Shown here: positions 22,451-32,195 of the stretch, piece after piece | Numbering within the stretch: position 1 is the stretch's first letter | Layout of the letters: every line of letters begins with the position of its first letter | DNA from: Paenibacillus sp. 32O-W | GTDB lineage: Bacteria > Bacillota > Bacilli > Paenibacillales > NBRC-103111 | DNA length: 64,000 bases | Direction of reading: 5' to 3' | Assembly (NCBI RefSeq): GCF_007679495.1 | Contig: NZ_VEGP01000011.1 | Span: 1 to 64,000, forward strand | Notes under the pieces: generated by a model | Seen by the model: the letters and a program-made list of their open reading frames with translations, nothing else | Databases searched by the model: none | Told to the model about the DNA's origin: nothing | Position numbers and translations under genes: made by a program

Positions 22451-24832
22451 TTATATCATATATAAATCCCGCATCATCCTTCCATCCGCATGGACCCAAA
22501 CCATTTCCTGCAGATTGGCCGCAACATCTCCCGTTTCAAAATGAACGGCGACCTGCTTCTCACCCACGTTAAGATGAACCCGTTCCACTTTCGGCTCGGT
22601 TGGATACACATGAAGCACGCCGTCCTTTTCTTCGGCGCGGCAGTTCCACGTCCGCAAGCTTCCATGCTCGTCGTATGCCGCATATGCTTTGCCCAGCGCC
22701 ACCTCGGCCAGGCATTTAAAATGCTCATGCACGTCGTTATCCTGCAGATTGGTCTCATGCCAATCCGAGATCATCCCGATGTACTGCTCGCCGATGACGA
22801 ATTCCTGCGAAGGATATTTCAGCGTATGATGATGCCCTTCCTGCGCACGGCTCCGATCGCTTACCATCATCTGCTTGCTGATCTGCCTTGCCCGAACGTA
22901 CGGGTCGGGAACAAACACCCATCTTAACGCTCCCAAATTCATGTCGACCATCTGCACGCAGTTGCCCAGCGCGTTCATCGTCTGCTCCAAATAGTACAGC
23001 TTGCCGGTCAGCAGATAAGCATACCAGGTGCTGTAGGTGCGCCAGGAAGTCCAGGCATGCGGCGAATTCAGCATATTCGGCTGGATGGCCACGTCATATT
23101 GCGATTCCCAGAACCGTCTGGTCGCCCCTCTTTGGCGTCCGTCCGGGATCAGAAGATTGGCCAGGCACTCATGTCCGTCCACCAGCTTCAGCGCCGCTTC
23201 CCGGTATACGGCACGCTCATTCTCCGGCTGCATCAGCGCAAATAACCCGAGCTGCAGCGCACTGCAGCTAATCATGCCGTCCTCATAAGTCAGCTCGCCT
23301 TCCGTATCGATGTCGCCGTCCGCCGCCGCCAGCTCATCCATCGCTCTGCGCACGGAAGCGGTATGCCGGACAAGCCGTTCACGCCATAGCGGATCATCGG
23401 CGGCCAAAGCTTGTTCCGCCAGGATCAGCTCCATCAGGCTCTTCGCCGGATAGATCACCGACGTATAATGTGTTTTCCCGGCGCGGTAGGAGCCGTCCGG
23501 GTGCTGTGCATGCCGTATGAGCCAATCCGCCAGATCAGAGGCTCTTTGCAGTACGGCTTCATCCCCTGTCGCTTCGTAGCGGTCGACCAGAATCCCCACC
23601 ATGGAGCTTACGTTCTGGATTCTGTGCTTCACCAGCAGCGGTTCATGGCTTTCCATATCAAACATCAATGGGTAAATGGATTCCATAATTTGCTCCGTCC
23701 GTTCCAGCAGCTCCCGATCCGGAAAATACTGCTGTGACAAGTAGAGCGTATACAGCCCGTACCAGCTTTCGCAGTGCGACGTCGCTCTCGGCGGATAGAC
23801 AAGCGCCGCCGCCCTCGCCTTGTCCATAAACCACAGCCAGTCGGGTCTGACGGAAACAATCGCTTCGCTCTGCTTGCCCGAGCTATTCTCCACATCGATC
23901 CGGATATGCCCCCGGGCCTCCCCTGCCTGGATCAACAGCTCATATTTATTCCCGCCGGCTGCTTCCGGCCGCACTGTCATCCGCTGCCCATCCGGCATCT
24001 GAATCCGCGCCGTGACGCTCTCGTCGGAATGAATAATCATGCGGGTGCTTTCACCTTTCGCCAGCGTCGTCCGTGCGATTTCCAGCATGGGAGCGGCACA
24101 GACCGGCGCAAGCGCCGGCAGCAGCCCATCCAGACGCTGAAGCGGAATCAGCCGGAGCGTCCATTCCTTCGTCTTGCCCGGAAGCAGTTGGAACTGCGTC
24201 TGCGGGTGGCGCTCAGGCAGGGGGCCTGCATGAAGGAAGTCAATCGTAAACGTTTCGACGCGGTGGCCGCCCCATTCCAGTTCCCCTTCCATGTAGCCGA
24301 CGTTGTACTGCAGGCTCCAGGACGCTATCGGCTGCGGGCATGCAAGGGCGATAAGCGCCCCTTCCGGTCTCTTGCAGTAGCCCCAGAAATGCGTCCGCTC
24401 GCACCGCAGCAGCGTCGGGAAAAATTTATCGTTCCAATCCGGGAACTTCTCCATATAGGAATCGATTCCGGTCATCAGCCCCAGCGATTGCGGCTGCAGC
24501 GGAAGCCTTCCCGTATTGGTGACGGCCGCGCTAACCGCCAACTGCCCGTCTATACTGTGATAGCGCAGCGAAAATTCCAAAGCACCCGAGCTTCCCGCAA
24601 GAACCGCCTCATCCGTCTTCTGCGCATCAAGCGTTACGCCGATCACATGTTTTTCGCCGTTCCATTCCCCTACCCACGTGAAGCCGGCAAACGGCCCTTT
24701 TCTGAAATCAACATCGATCCAGCCTTCATCCGACAACAGCCGCATGCGATCCACCTGACCGTTCCGGTGCAGCGCAGCTTCCCAGCGGGGACCTCCGATC
24801 CGTATCAAAGCATCCTGTGCGGGTAATGACAT
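22451..24832 (-). CDS. putative carbohydrate-active enzyme (six-hairpin-like), unassigned family
   Basis: A large (793-residue) protein with no signal peptide, so it acts in the cytoplasm. The first ~320 residues look beta-rich with many Trp and Gly (FAGFTWVGEWNG, FDMESHEP further on). The middle (about 340-640) looks alpha-helical with repeated WxxxxY/H patterns (SHCESWYGLYTLYLSQQYF, SVIYPAKSLMELILAE, NSPHAWTSWRTYSTWYAYL). That is how alpha/alpha-barrel glycosidases and unsaturated uronyl hydrolases look. I cannot name the family or point to catalytic residues. It is the last gene after an Lpl-type importer, which suggests it acts on the imported oligosaccharide. Start supported by GAGGAGG. 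Confidence 0.75.
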   Translation of the reverse strand: MSLPAQDALIRIGGPRWEAALHRNGQVDRMRLLSDEGWIDVDFRKGPFAGFTWVGEWNGEKHVIGVTLDAQKTDEAVLAGSSGALEFSLRYHSIDGQLAVSAAVTNTGRLPLQPQSLGLMTGIDSYMEKFPDWNDKFFPTLLRCERTHFWGYCKRPEGALIALACPQPIASWSLQYNVGYMEGELEWGGHRVETFTIDFLHAGPLPERHPQTQFQLLPGKTKEWTLRLIPLQRLDGLLPALAPVCAAPMLEIARTTLAKGESTRMIIHSDESVTARIQMPDGQRMTVRPEAAGGNKYELLIQAGEARGHIRIDVENSSGKQSEAIVSVRPDWLWFMDKARAAALVYPPRATSHCESWYGLYTLYLSQQYFPDRELLERTEQIMESIYPLMFDMESHEPLLVKHRIQNVSSMVGILVDRYEATGDEAVLQRASDLADWLIRHAQHPDGSYRAGKTHYTSVIYPAKSLMELILAEQALAADDPLWRERLVRHTASVRRAMDELAAADGDIDTEGELTYEDGMISCSALQLGLFALMQPENERAVYREAALKLVDGHECLANLLIPDGRQRGATRRFWESQYDVAIQPNMLNSPHAWTSWRTYSTWYAYLLTGKLYYLEQTMNALGNCVQMVDMNLGALRWVFVPDPYVRARQISKQMMVSDRSRAQEGHHHTLKYPSQEFVIGEQYIGMISDWHETNLQDNDVHEHFKCLAEVALGKAYAAYDEHGSLRTWNCRAEEKDGVLHVYPTEPKVERVHLNVGEKQVAVHFETGDVAANLQEMVWVHADGRMMRDLYMI

Positions 24833-24878
24833 GATTGACTTCCTCCTCTACCGGTTCTGGAATTGCAGTATCGCACTC

Positions 24879-25763
24879 CTATTCTTTTACCGAGCCCAGC
24901 ATAATGCCATGAATGAAAAAACGCTGTAAAAACGGATACACCACCAGAATCGGCAGCATCGAAATTACGATTTTCGCCGCATTTAATGTTTTATTGGACA
25001 ACTGTGCCATCTGGCGCAGCTCTTCCGTCGTCATGTTATCCGTGTTGATCTGCACCACCAACTGCTGAATGTAGGTTTGCAGCGGATAATTCTCCTGCTT
25101 GTTCATCAGGATAAGCCCGTCAAAAAACGAGTTCCAGTGACCCACGATACTAAACAGTGTGATGGTCGCAAGCACGGGCACCGACAGCGGCAAATAGATT
25201 TTGATCAACATATACCAGGGTCCGGCCCCGTCCATCATCCCGGCCTCATCCATATCCTTCGGGATGCTCCGGAAGTAGTTGACAAGCAAAATGACGTTGA
25301 ACACCGGAACGGCCGTCGGCAGCACCAATGCCCAAATCGTATCCAGCAAGCCGTACGACTTGATCGTAACAAACCAGGGAATCAGCCCGCCGCTAAACAG
25401 CATCGTAAATACGATAAACCACATATACACATTGCGGAAGCGGAACTGCTCCGGTGTGCGGGACAGCGGATACGCCATCATGGCGCAGACGACAAAGTTG
25501 ATGATCCCTCCCAGGAAAACCCGTTTGAGAGAAACGCCGAATGCCGTGAAGAAGGCCTGTTCCTGCAGGATTTTTTTGTAAGAGGAAAGCGTAAAATCCA
25601 CCGGCCAGAAGGTAACCATGCCTGCAGCCACTGCGGCCTTGTCGCTAAAGGACACCGCAATCGTGTACCAGATCGGAAAGATACACAGCAGTGACGAAAT
25701 GACCAATATAGCGATAATTATGGTATCCGCCGTACGCGACATCAACGTGACATTTCTAACCAT
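24879..25763 (-). CDS. carbohydrate ABC transporter permease, LplC/YtcP-like
   Basis: A 294-residue inner-membrane subunit with six helices and the ABC permease EAA-loop: DEAGMMDGAGPWYMLIKIYLP. The N-terminal ADTIIIAILVISSLLCIFPIWYTIA opening and the ending FFIHGIMLGSVKE are typical of LplC/YtcP proteins. It works with the second permease (gene just upstream) and a separate, generic ATPase, since no ATPase is encoded in this operon. Follows the upstream permease gene with a 14-base gap. Confidence 0.95.
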   Translation of the reverse strand: MVRNVTLMSRTADTIIIAILVISSLLCIFPIWYTIAVSFSDKAAVAAGMVTFWPVDFTLSSYKKILQEQAFFTAFGVSLKRVFLGGIINFVVCAMMAYPLSRTPEQFRFRNVYMWFIVFTMLFSGGLIPWFVTIKSYGLLDTIWALVLPTAVPVFNVILLVNYFRSIPKDMDEAGMMDGAGPWYMLIKIYLPLSVPVLATITLFSIVGHWNSFFDGLILMNKQENYPLQTYIQQLVVQINTDNMTTEELRQMAQLSNKTLNAAKIVISMLPILVVYPFLQRFFIHGIMLGSVKE

Positions 25764-25777
25764 AACGATCCGCCCCC

Positions 25778-26668
25778 TTAGAAAATGCGGTAGTTGGCGA
25801 ATTTCGACGCCAGCACGTAGGAAAGGATGATAAGCACAAAGCTGATGACCGATTTCAGCAGGCCGACAGCCGTTGCCAGACCGTATTGAACCTGCAGCAG
25901 ACCGGCGCGGTAAACGTAGGTGTCGATAATGTCGCCGGAATCGTATACGAGAGGATTGTACAAGTTGAAAATCTGGTCAAAACCGGCATTCAGCACATTG
26001 CCCAGGCTCAGCGTAGCCAGCAGGATGATCGTCGGCTTCAGGCTTGGCAGCGTAATATATCGCAGTTGTTGAAGCCGGCTGGCGCCGTCGATTGCGGCCG
26101 CTTCGTAAAGCGCCGGACTGATCCCTGTGAGCGCGGCCAAATAAACGATCGTCCCGAACCCGAACTCCTTCCATACATCACTGGCCACGACAATCCCCGG
26201 GAACCAGTTATTGCTGGCCATAAACATGATCGGTTCCATGCCGAAAACGGCCAAAAGCTGGTTGATCAATCCGTCCATGGACAGAAGGTCGGTAATAATG
26301 CCCGCCAAGATAACCCATGACAGAAAATGGGGCAGGTACACGATCGTCTGGACGCTGCGCTTAAACAGCACCGTTCTGACTTCATTCAGCAACAGCGCAA
26401 ATAAGACAGGCACCGCCAAATTGGCCACAATTTTGAGCACGGCGATATAGATCGTGTTAAAAAAGATTTTGCGGCTGTCAGGCAGCTCGAACAAATAACG
26501 GAAGTTGTCCAGCCCGACCCATTCCGAACGCCAGAAGCCCAAATTCGGCTTGAAGTTCTGAAACGCGATCGTAACACCGAACATCGGTACGACGCTGAAC
26601 AAGATCAGCAGCACGATCCCCGGCAGCAGCATCAGGTGATAATGAAGCGCAAACGGCTGTTTTTTCAC
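25778..26668 (-). CDS. carbohydrate ABC transporter permease, LplB/YteP-like
   Basis: A 296-residue permease with six helices. The LplB signatures LHYHLMLLPGIVLLILFSVVP, FKRSVQTIVYLPHFLSWVIL and the EAA loop YEAAAIDGASRLQQLRYITLP are present. It is paired with the LplC-like gene directly downstream and with the lipoprotein upstream. GTG start, behind GAGAGGTG. In Paenibacillus many such systems import oligosaccharides such as rhamnogalacturonan or alpha-mannan fragments; the substrate here is not determined. Confidence 0.95.
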   Translation of the reverse strand: MKKQPFALHYHLMLLPGIVLLILFSVVPMFGVTIAFQNFKPNLGFWRSEWVGLDNFRYLFELPDSRKIFFNTIYIAVLKIVANLAVPVLFALLLNEVRTVLFKRSVQTIVYLPHFLSWVILAGIITDLLSMDGLINQLLAVFGMEPIMFMASNNWFPGIVVASDVWKEFGFGTIVYLAALTGISPALYEAAAIDGASRLQQLRYITLPSLKPTIILLATLSLGNVLNAGFDQIFNLYNPLVYDSGDIIDTYVYRAGLLQVQYGLATAVGLLKSVISFVLIILSYVLASKFANYRIF

Positions 26669-26750
26669 TGGTCTCTCTCACCTCTCATCGATGATCGGAA
26701 AGGGCGGGGAAAGGCAGGCGGTCCTTTTGCTTTCCCGCGCCCGTATTGAA

Positions 26751-28370
26751 CTACTCCCCAAGCGCATCCCGGACTTCTTTTGTAATTTGTTCGCCGCCCA
26801 GCTTCTTCCACTGCTCAACGAAGTTGTCAAACGCATCCAGCGGCTCTTTGCCCATAATGATCTTCAGGAATGTTTCTTTCTCCATCTTGTTGAGGGTGGC
26901 GTTCTTCAGCTCCATCGTTTTGGTTATGGAAGTAAACAGATTCTCCTCGGGCTTGAGCGGACCATGCAAAGGGTCGCTTCCAACCGTGTAGGCGTAAAAC
27001 GGCTGCCATGCCCCCAAATCCTTGGCCGGATCAAAATCCGCGGCCTTGGCTTTCGCATAGATTTCCTGCATTTCAGGAATCATATCCTCCGGCTTGGCTT
27101 TGCCTTCCAGCACATCTCTGAGCATATCGTGCTTACGCGTAACCGTGTCTGCATTTTCAATAACAAGCCGCATTGGCCAATATCCCGGATTCACCCGGTT
27201 ATCCAGTTTTTTCGCATCCGGATCTATTCCCCTCTCGGCGGCCACCGTCGTATTCACGGCGATCATCACCGCTTCCGGATGCTTGATCCCTTTTTTGACC
27301 ACCACGAAGGAATTGCTGACCGGAACGGTATGCGTTCTGAAATTTCCCTCGGCATCCAGCGGTGCGGCCAGCGCGATCCAATTGGATTTCGGATCGTTTT
27401 TCACTGCGTCGCCAAGCGGCCCCCAAGGCATCCACCACGGGCCAAAAAACATGCCGGCCTTGCCGCCTGCAGTCAGCTCGAAAGCTTCCTTCCGAAGCGC
27501 AAATTCCTGATCGATCAGCCCTGCGGCATACCAATCTCTCAGCTTGGCCAGGGCATCTTTCACCTCGGGTTGGATCGAGCCGTAGGTGATCTGACCTTCT
27601 TTATCTTTTATCCAGTAGGTCGGATAAGCCCCGAAATAGCTGAAGATCGAAGCAAACCCGTTATTCCCGAAAATAAGATCCGTAGGCGAACCTGGCAGTC
27701 CGACCGTATCGGCCTTGCCGTTGCCGTCAGGGTCCTTTTCGATAAAGGCGTTGGCAACAGCCTCAATGTCCTCCATCGTTTTCGGCTCCTGCAGCCCCAG
27801 CTTATCCAGCCAGTCTTTGCGCACCCACAGAAAATACGGAGCGTCGCCCTGAGGCACGATATTCGGAATCGCCATCAGCTTGCCGTCGAACGTTGCTTTC
27901 TCCAGCGCCTTGCCTTCCGTTGTAGCATAAAAGTCCTTAACCTGAGGCGATGCATATTTGTCATAGACTGCGGTCATATCCTCCAATTGGTCCGCTTCCA
28001 CCATTTGCCGCAGCTCTTTCTCGCCGACGACCATCACGTCCGGAATATCGTTGCTGGCAATGGCCACTTGAACCTTCTGGGTGAACGGATCGCCGCTTTT
28101 GGCGGTGAGCGTGTAATCAAATTTAATGTTGGTCTTGTCGAAAATATAGCGGGTGAACTGGTTGTTATCTACGGTGTCCTCTGCCGGAAGGGTCTTGTCC
28201 TCCGGATTCAGCGGCTTGGCAATCGTGAGCGTTACAGGCTCGGGGAATTTATAGAATGGGTCCGCCGGCGTCTTTGCTTCTTCTGTTGTGGAAGCCCCCT
28301 GATCTTTTGCCCCGCATCCGCTTGCGAGCAGCACGGTACTTGCCAGAACTACAGTCATCCATTTTTTCAC
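26751..28370 (-). CDS. extracellular sugar-binding lipoprotein, LplA/YtcQ-like
   Basis: A 539-residue substrate-binding protein of an oligosaccharide importer. Its signal peptide ends in the lipobox LASGC, with the lipid-modified cysteine at residue 19. The mature part shows features of the family: EDMTAVYDKYASPQVKDFY, YFLWVRKDWLDKLGLQEPKT and AMFFGPWWMPWG-like segments (GKAGMFFGPWWMPWGP). The start is a GTG behind GGGGGAG. A perfect cre box is located 22 bases upstream of the start codon, pointing to CcpA repression. First gene of the importer operon after the two-component system. Confidence 0.95.
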   Translation of the reverse strand: MKKWMTVVLASTVLLASGCGAKDQGASTTEEAKTPADPFYKFPEPVTLTIAKPLNPEDKTLPAEDTVDNNQFTRYIFDKTNIKFDYTLTAKSGDPFTQKVQVAIASNDIPDVMVVGEKELRQMVEADQLEDMTAVYDKYASPQVKDFYATTEGKALEKATFDGKLMAIPNIVPQGDAPYFLWVRKDWLDKLGLQEPKTMEDIEAVANAFIEKDPDGNGKADTVGLPGSPTDLIFGNNGFASIFSYFGAYPTYWIKDKEGQITYGSIQPEVKDALAKLRDWYAAGLIDQEFALRKEAFELTAGGKAGMFFGPWWMPWGPLGDAVKNDPKSNWIALAAPLDAEGNFRTHTVPVSNSFVVVKKGIKHPEAVMIAVNTTVAAERGIDPDAKKLDNRVNPGYWPMRLVIENADTVTRKHDMLRDVLEGKAKPEDMIPEMQEIYAKAKAADFDPAKDLGAWQPFYAYTVGSDPLHGPLKPEENLFTSITKTMELKNATLNKMEKETFLKIIMGKEPLDAFDNFVEQWKKLGGEQITKEVRDALGE

Positions 28371-28392
28371 GAAAACTCCCCCTGTCTCATAA

Positions 28393-28408
28393 TTGTTTGC
28401 GCTTACAA
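28393..28408 (-). promoter_or_regulatory. cre box (CcpA operator), perfect consensus
   Basis: The minus strand reads TTGTAAGCGCAAACAA, matching all positions of WTGNNARCGNWWWCAW. It is 22 bases upstream of the sugar-binding lipoprotein start codon, a usual place for catabolite repression. Known from Bacillus CcpA sites. Confidence 0.88.
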
Positions 28409-28643
28409 CTCCCTTGGCGCAAAGCCGGCGGAAGTCGTAAGCCTTACCATTATTGTAGCTTCCGCCGGAGTTGCGGGAGTTTCATTTCGTCGTCAGATCA
28501 GGCCTCATTTCTTATGCTAAAATCTTTCCTTCTGGCTTTCCCCTGAATCTTTCAATCATTTGTGTACCTGCTTGCGGATCATTTGCAGACCCCAATCGGC
28601 AAATCATCGGCTATGGGGAGCCGCCGGCTGCCGTCAGGCCGCC

Positions 28644-30026
28644 CTACTTGCTTGACCGATAGGCGCTGGGAAGCATCCCGGTTTTGTCCTTGAAGACACG
28701 GCTGAAATATTTTTCATTCGGATATCCGGTCTGTGTCGCGATCCAATAAATCGGCTTGTCGGTGTCTCGCAGCAGCTTCTTGGCCCAATCGATCCGGGCC
28801 CGGCGGACATATTCATTGAAGGATACGCCAACAATATCCCGGAAGCACTGGCTCAAATAGCTTTGGCTCAAATTGACTTCCCCGGCCACCTCCCGCAGCG
28901 TGATCTCCCTGCTCAAGTCCTGATGGATGATCTGGGCCGCTTTCCAGACACAAGAGATGACTTCCTGAGAGTAGGAGGGTTTAAATAAGTAGGATGCAAG
29001 CTCCTGCCGCAAGCCTTCCAGCCACCTCTTCCAGGTCTGCCAGGACAGTTCTTGGCGCGGGGCCGTCCAGGTTTCTGCCGAAACGACACGTTCCCAGCGG
29101 GTAGAGGCCATTATAAACAAAGTCCCCAACTGTCGCGGGGGCAGCTTCATCGCTTCGAGCGTAGCCAAGTTTTCTTCATACTGCCGATCATGAATCACCC
29201 ACTGCAAGCTGGACCAGACTTCCTGAAGCGCCTGTTCTTCTTCGAGGGAGACCGGCCTTCGGCCCGTCGTCTCCTGCAGCTGCTGAAAGCTCCTTGTCCA
29301 TACCTGCGGAGCATCAGGGTTCCATTCATAAAACATAAAGCGCTCCCTGTACTCCTGAAGCGTACGGATCACCTGGCTGCCGCCCCCGGAGCCGATGCCG
29401 TCAAGAAGCATGGCGACCCCGCCGCAAAGAAAAGGATCTTTGAGTAAGAGAGCCTTACATTCCTCCGTCCATTCTCCTTCCTCACAGGGCAGAAACCAAA
29501 TCCCCGGAGCGCTTTCCTCCACAGGCTTGCCGAGGTAGACCGGACTGCACATCTGTCTGTCCCCATCGATACAAGCCGCCAGCCATACAATCGCCCGATC
29601 CGGGGCCGCTTTTTCATTTTCCGCCCAGGCCCGCGCCTGCTGCTTCATTTCATATTTGATGCGCTGCTCGATTCTGCTCAGCACCTCTTCCATTTTGTCC
29701 TGCTGCAGCTCCGTTTTGGCAATATAATCGATCGCCCCAAGCCGAAGCGCTTCCTGTATATATTCAAAATCCTGATGAAACGTCAAAATAACCGTCCAAA
29801 CGCGCGGATAAAGCTGCCTTACCGTTCGGATCAACTCGATCCCGCTCATCCTTGGCATGGAAAGATCGGTAATCAAGAGATCCACTTCCCGGTTGCTTAA
29901 AAACGCAAGCGCATCCTCCCCATTTCCCGCTTCCCCGATAACCTGCATTCCGAACTGCTCCCAAGGCATCAATGATATAAAACCTTTCCGCACAAGCCTG
30001 TCATCCTCAACAATCAATACGCGCAT
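28644..30026 (-). CDS. YesN-type response regulator with AraC output domain
   Basis: A 460-residue response regulator. The receiver domain carries the acidic pair EDD near residue 7 and the phospho-acceptor aspartate in LLITDLSMPRMSG at about residue 55, with IAKTELQ in place of the usual K motif. A 230-residue central region follows. The C-terminal AraC domain has the two helix-turn-helix units: ITLREVAGEVNLSQSYLSQCF and KPIYWIATQTGYPNEKYFSR. It is translationally adjacent (3 bases) to its kinase. Presumably activates the importer operon downstream. Confidence 0.95.
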   Translation of the reverse strand: MRVLIVEDDRLVRKGFISLMPWEQFGMQVIGEAGNGEDALAFLSNREVDLLITDLSMPRMSGIELIRTVRQLYPRVWTVILTFHQDFEYIQEALRLGAIDYIAKTELQQDKMEEVLSRIEQRIKYEMKQQARAWAENEKAAPDRAIVWLAACIDGDRQMCSPVYLGKPVEESAPGIWFLPCEEGEWTEECKALLLKDPFLCGGVAMLLDGIGSGGGSQVIRTLQEYRERFMFYEWNPDAPQVWTRSFQQLQETTGRRPVSLEEEQALQEVWSSLQWVIHDRQYEENLATLEAMKLPPRQLGTLFIMASTRWERVVSAETWTAPRQELSWQTWKRWLEGLRQELASYLFKPSYSQEVISCVWKAAQIIHQDLSREITLREVAGEVNLSQSYLSQCFRDIVGVSFNEYVRRARIDWAKKLLRDTDKPIYWIATQTGYPNEKYFSRVFKDKTGMLPSAYRSSK

Positions 30027-30029
30027 AAG

Positions 30030-31784
30030 CTACTCCCCTTTCCCGGTTGTTGACGACGGAATCGTAATGATAATGCTTGTCCCTTCCCCGCTGCGGCTTT
30101 GAATGTCTATTCCGGCGGATTTGCCGTATTGGTATTTCAGCGTCCGGATGACGTAGGGCATACCGATTCCCATCCCGCGTCGTTTATGGGCCGAATCGTC
30201 CCCCTGCAAAAGCCGCTCTGCCTCTTCCGGAGACATGCCCGCCCCGTTATCGCTCACTTCAATCCGGATATGCCGCCCCTCCTGGCTAATATCAACCCGA
30301 ATCAAGCCGTCATCGGCGATACCGTGATACAAGGCATTTTCCACCAGCGGCTGCAGCATAAACCGCGGAATGCGAATCTCAAGCTGTTCTTCCGGAACCG
30401 ATATGCGAATATCAAAATGGAACTGATATCTGATCTCCTGAAGCGCGATATAATCCTTCAGCGCTTCCAATTCCTCGCGGATCGTGGCCGTCTCGCCTTT
30501 GCCCAGATTATAATGGAGCACGCGGTTCAGGGTGGATATCAAGTGGTCGATATCCTCCTGCCCGTTTAACCTTGCCTGCCAACGGATCGTGTCAAGCGTA
30601 TTGTGGACGAAATGCGGGTTGATCTGGGAAATCATCTTTTCCACTTCAAGCCGCGATTCATTCCTTTCATTTTCCTTGATATCCTCGATCAATTGAATGA
30701 CGGTCCCCTTCATTTCATGAAAACACCGGAGCGAATAGTCAAACTCATCCGTTCCCGTTAATTGGAGTTTCCCTTGCGACTGGTTCTGCATCATCAAGCG
30801 GATTTCACGGTTAAGCCGGGTAAGCGGCCGCATGACGATTCTCCAAATCAACCAGGCGAAGCCTAAACTGACGAATAAAGATACTACAGCTACCAGTCCA
30901 AACTGCATAAACCAATTCAAAATTTCATGCTTATAAGATTTCATCGGGATGACGGCTACAACCCGCCAGCCCTGATTGCTTGCTTCTTCAAACACATATT
31001 GGTTTCCATAAACGGAACGGCCGCTTCCTTCCTCTTTCGGATCCAGCTTCATTCCCACCGGAAAAGCCGACGGTTTCTCGCTGTACGCAATCCGGTTGTC
31101 CGTATCCACAATGAGGTGGTATACCTCCATGCCGTACTGCATTTTATTAAACACGGTGTCGACCAGGCGGTTATCGGTTTCCATATAGATGTACAATTCC
31201 TCAAGATCCGGATAATCGATTTTACGCGTGATGGACATGACCTTCCGGTCAAATTGCGCATTCAGCGTCTGGTGCGGCCCGTAATAAGTCATGTCCTGCA
31301 GCTTCGTAAATACCGGCAGCGCGTCGGGGTCGATTCCTTCTCTCACCTGCAAATTGGGAAATAAAATCCAGTTTGTCCCCTGCACGTAATAGAACATCAG
31401 CCCTATATTGGGGTTGGTCGATGTCAGCAGATTCATTTCGGTTTCGATTTTTCCTGCCAGACTCTTGCGGTCATACGGATGATCATTAGACATATAGGCG
31501 TAAATGTCCTTGCCCACGCGCCCATCAAAAGCAAGATTCTGGGAAGCGTAGTTGAGATTGCCGAGTACATTTTCCAGAGACACCCGGACCTGCTGCAAAT
31601 TGCTGAGGATTCCGTTCGTAATTTTATTCTCCAATATGGTATGCATGGACGTATAAGAAATGATGCCGATTAAAAGCAAGGGAATAAACGTGCTGAGCAG
31701 AAGTACGTTAACAAGCTTCCGTTTCAGGGAAGTAGGGATAATCATCCGGCGCAAGCGCCGCTGGAATGAAGACAGCCTGTCCAT
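30030..31784 (-). CDS. YesM-type sensor histidine kinase
   Basis: A 584-residue membrane sensor. It has a first transmembrane helix around 25-45, an extracellular dCache-like domain (about 50-290), a second helix around 290-315 and a HAMP segment. The His_kinase domain follows with the phosphorylated histidine in MISQINPHFVHNTLD, then an ATPase domain ending in GAGMSPEE, GIGMPYV and GEGTSIIITIP. Family known to sense extracellular oligosaccharides. Forms an operon with the regulator gene and, separated by about 270 bases and a cre site, the importer. Confidence 0.95.
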   Translation of the reverse strand: MDRLSSFQRRLRRMIIPTSLKRKLVNVLLLSTFIPLLLIGIISYTSMHTILENKITNGILSNLQQVRVSLENVLGNLNYASQNLAFDGRVGKDIYAYMSNDHPYDRKSLAGKIETEMNLLTSTNPNIGLMFYYVQGTNWILFPNLQVREGIDPDALPVFTKLQDMTYYGPHQTLNAQFDRKVMSITRKIDYPDLEELYIYMETDNRLVDTVFNKMQYGMEVYHLIVDTDNRIAYSEKPSAFPVGMKLDPKEEGSGRSVYGNQYVFEEASNQGWRVVAVIPMKSYKHEILNWFMQFGLVAVVSLFVSLGFAWLIWRIVMRPLTRLNREIRLMMQNQSQGKLQLTGTDEFDYSLRCFHEMKGTVIQLIEDIKENERNESRLEVEKMISQINPHFVHNTLDTIRWQARLNGQEDIDHLISTLNRVLHYNLGKGETATIREELEALKDYIALQEIRYQFHFDIRISVPEEQLEIRIPRFMLQPLVENALYHGIADDGLIRVDISQEGRHIRIEVSDNGAGMSPEEAERLLQGDDSAHKRRGMGIGMPYVIRTLKYQYGKSAGIDIQSRSGEGTSIIITIPSSTTGKGE

Positions 31785-31982
31785 CTCGCAACAGCCCTTC
31801 CAATAGGTTTGTAAAGGTTTTCAAAAACAGCCAAACTGATTTCCTAAATTATAAAGTTATTTCCTGCCTCAGCCTAGCCTTGGTGTCACACAAATTTTGA
31901 AACCGGCATAACCTTATCTGGATAAAAGCAATCCCCCGAATTCGTTCCGAGGAATGTTACGAAGCGCTGAAGCATGCTAAAC

Positions 31983-32023
31983 AGCACCTTCAGCGGGATA
32001 TCTTTCCCCGCCAAGAAGGTGCT
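31983..32023. terminator. hairpin between the siderophore and YesM operons
   Basis: AGCACCTTC (31983-31991) pairs with GAAGGTGCT (32015-32023), with an inner CGGG/CCCG stem. It is followed by GTTT on both strands. Most likely the end of the siderophore transporter transcript. Apart from this hairpin and a 15-bp tandem duplication (GAATGATGTTCGCCT twice, 32034-32063), the 400-base gap shows nothing. Confidence 0.55.
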
Positions 32024-32195
32024 GTTTGCCACCGAATGATGTTCGCCTGAATGATGTTCGCCTGATCGATTATACGGAACGAAAAATAAGCGATCTGGAA
32101 GCCGAAAACGGCTGCTGCCTGAGGCAGTCCGATGTTGGTACTGAGCGTATATTACATTATAACCTCACCTAAGAAGTGAACCGTTAGCCTAACCC

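Noticed and set aside
26691-28520. 609-codon open frame on the plus strand
   Set aside because: It lies entirely antisense to the sugar-binding lipoprotein gene and neighbours, has no ribosome binding site and reads as arginine/histidine-rich shadow protein.
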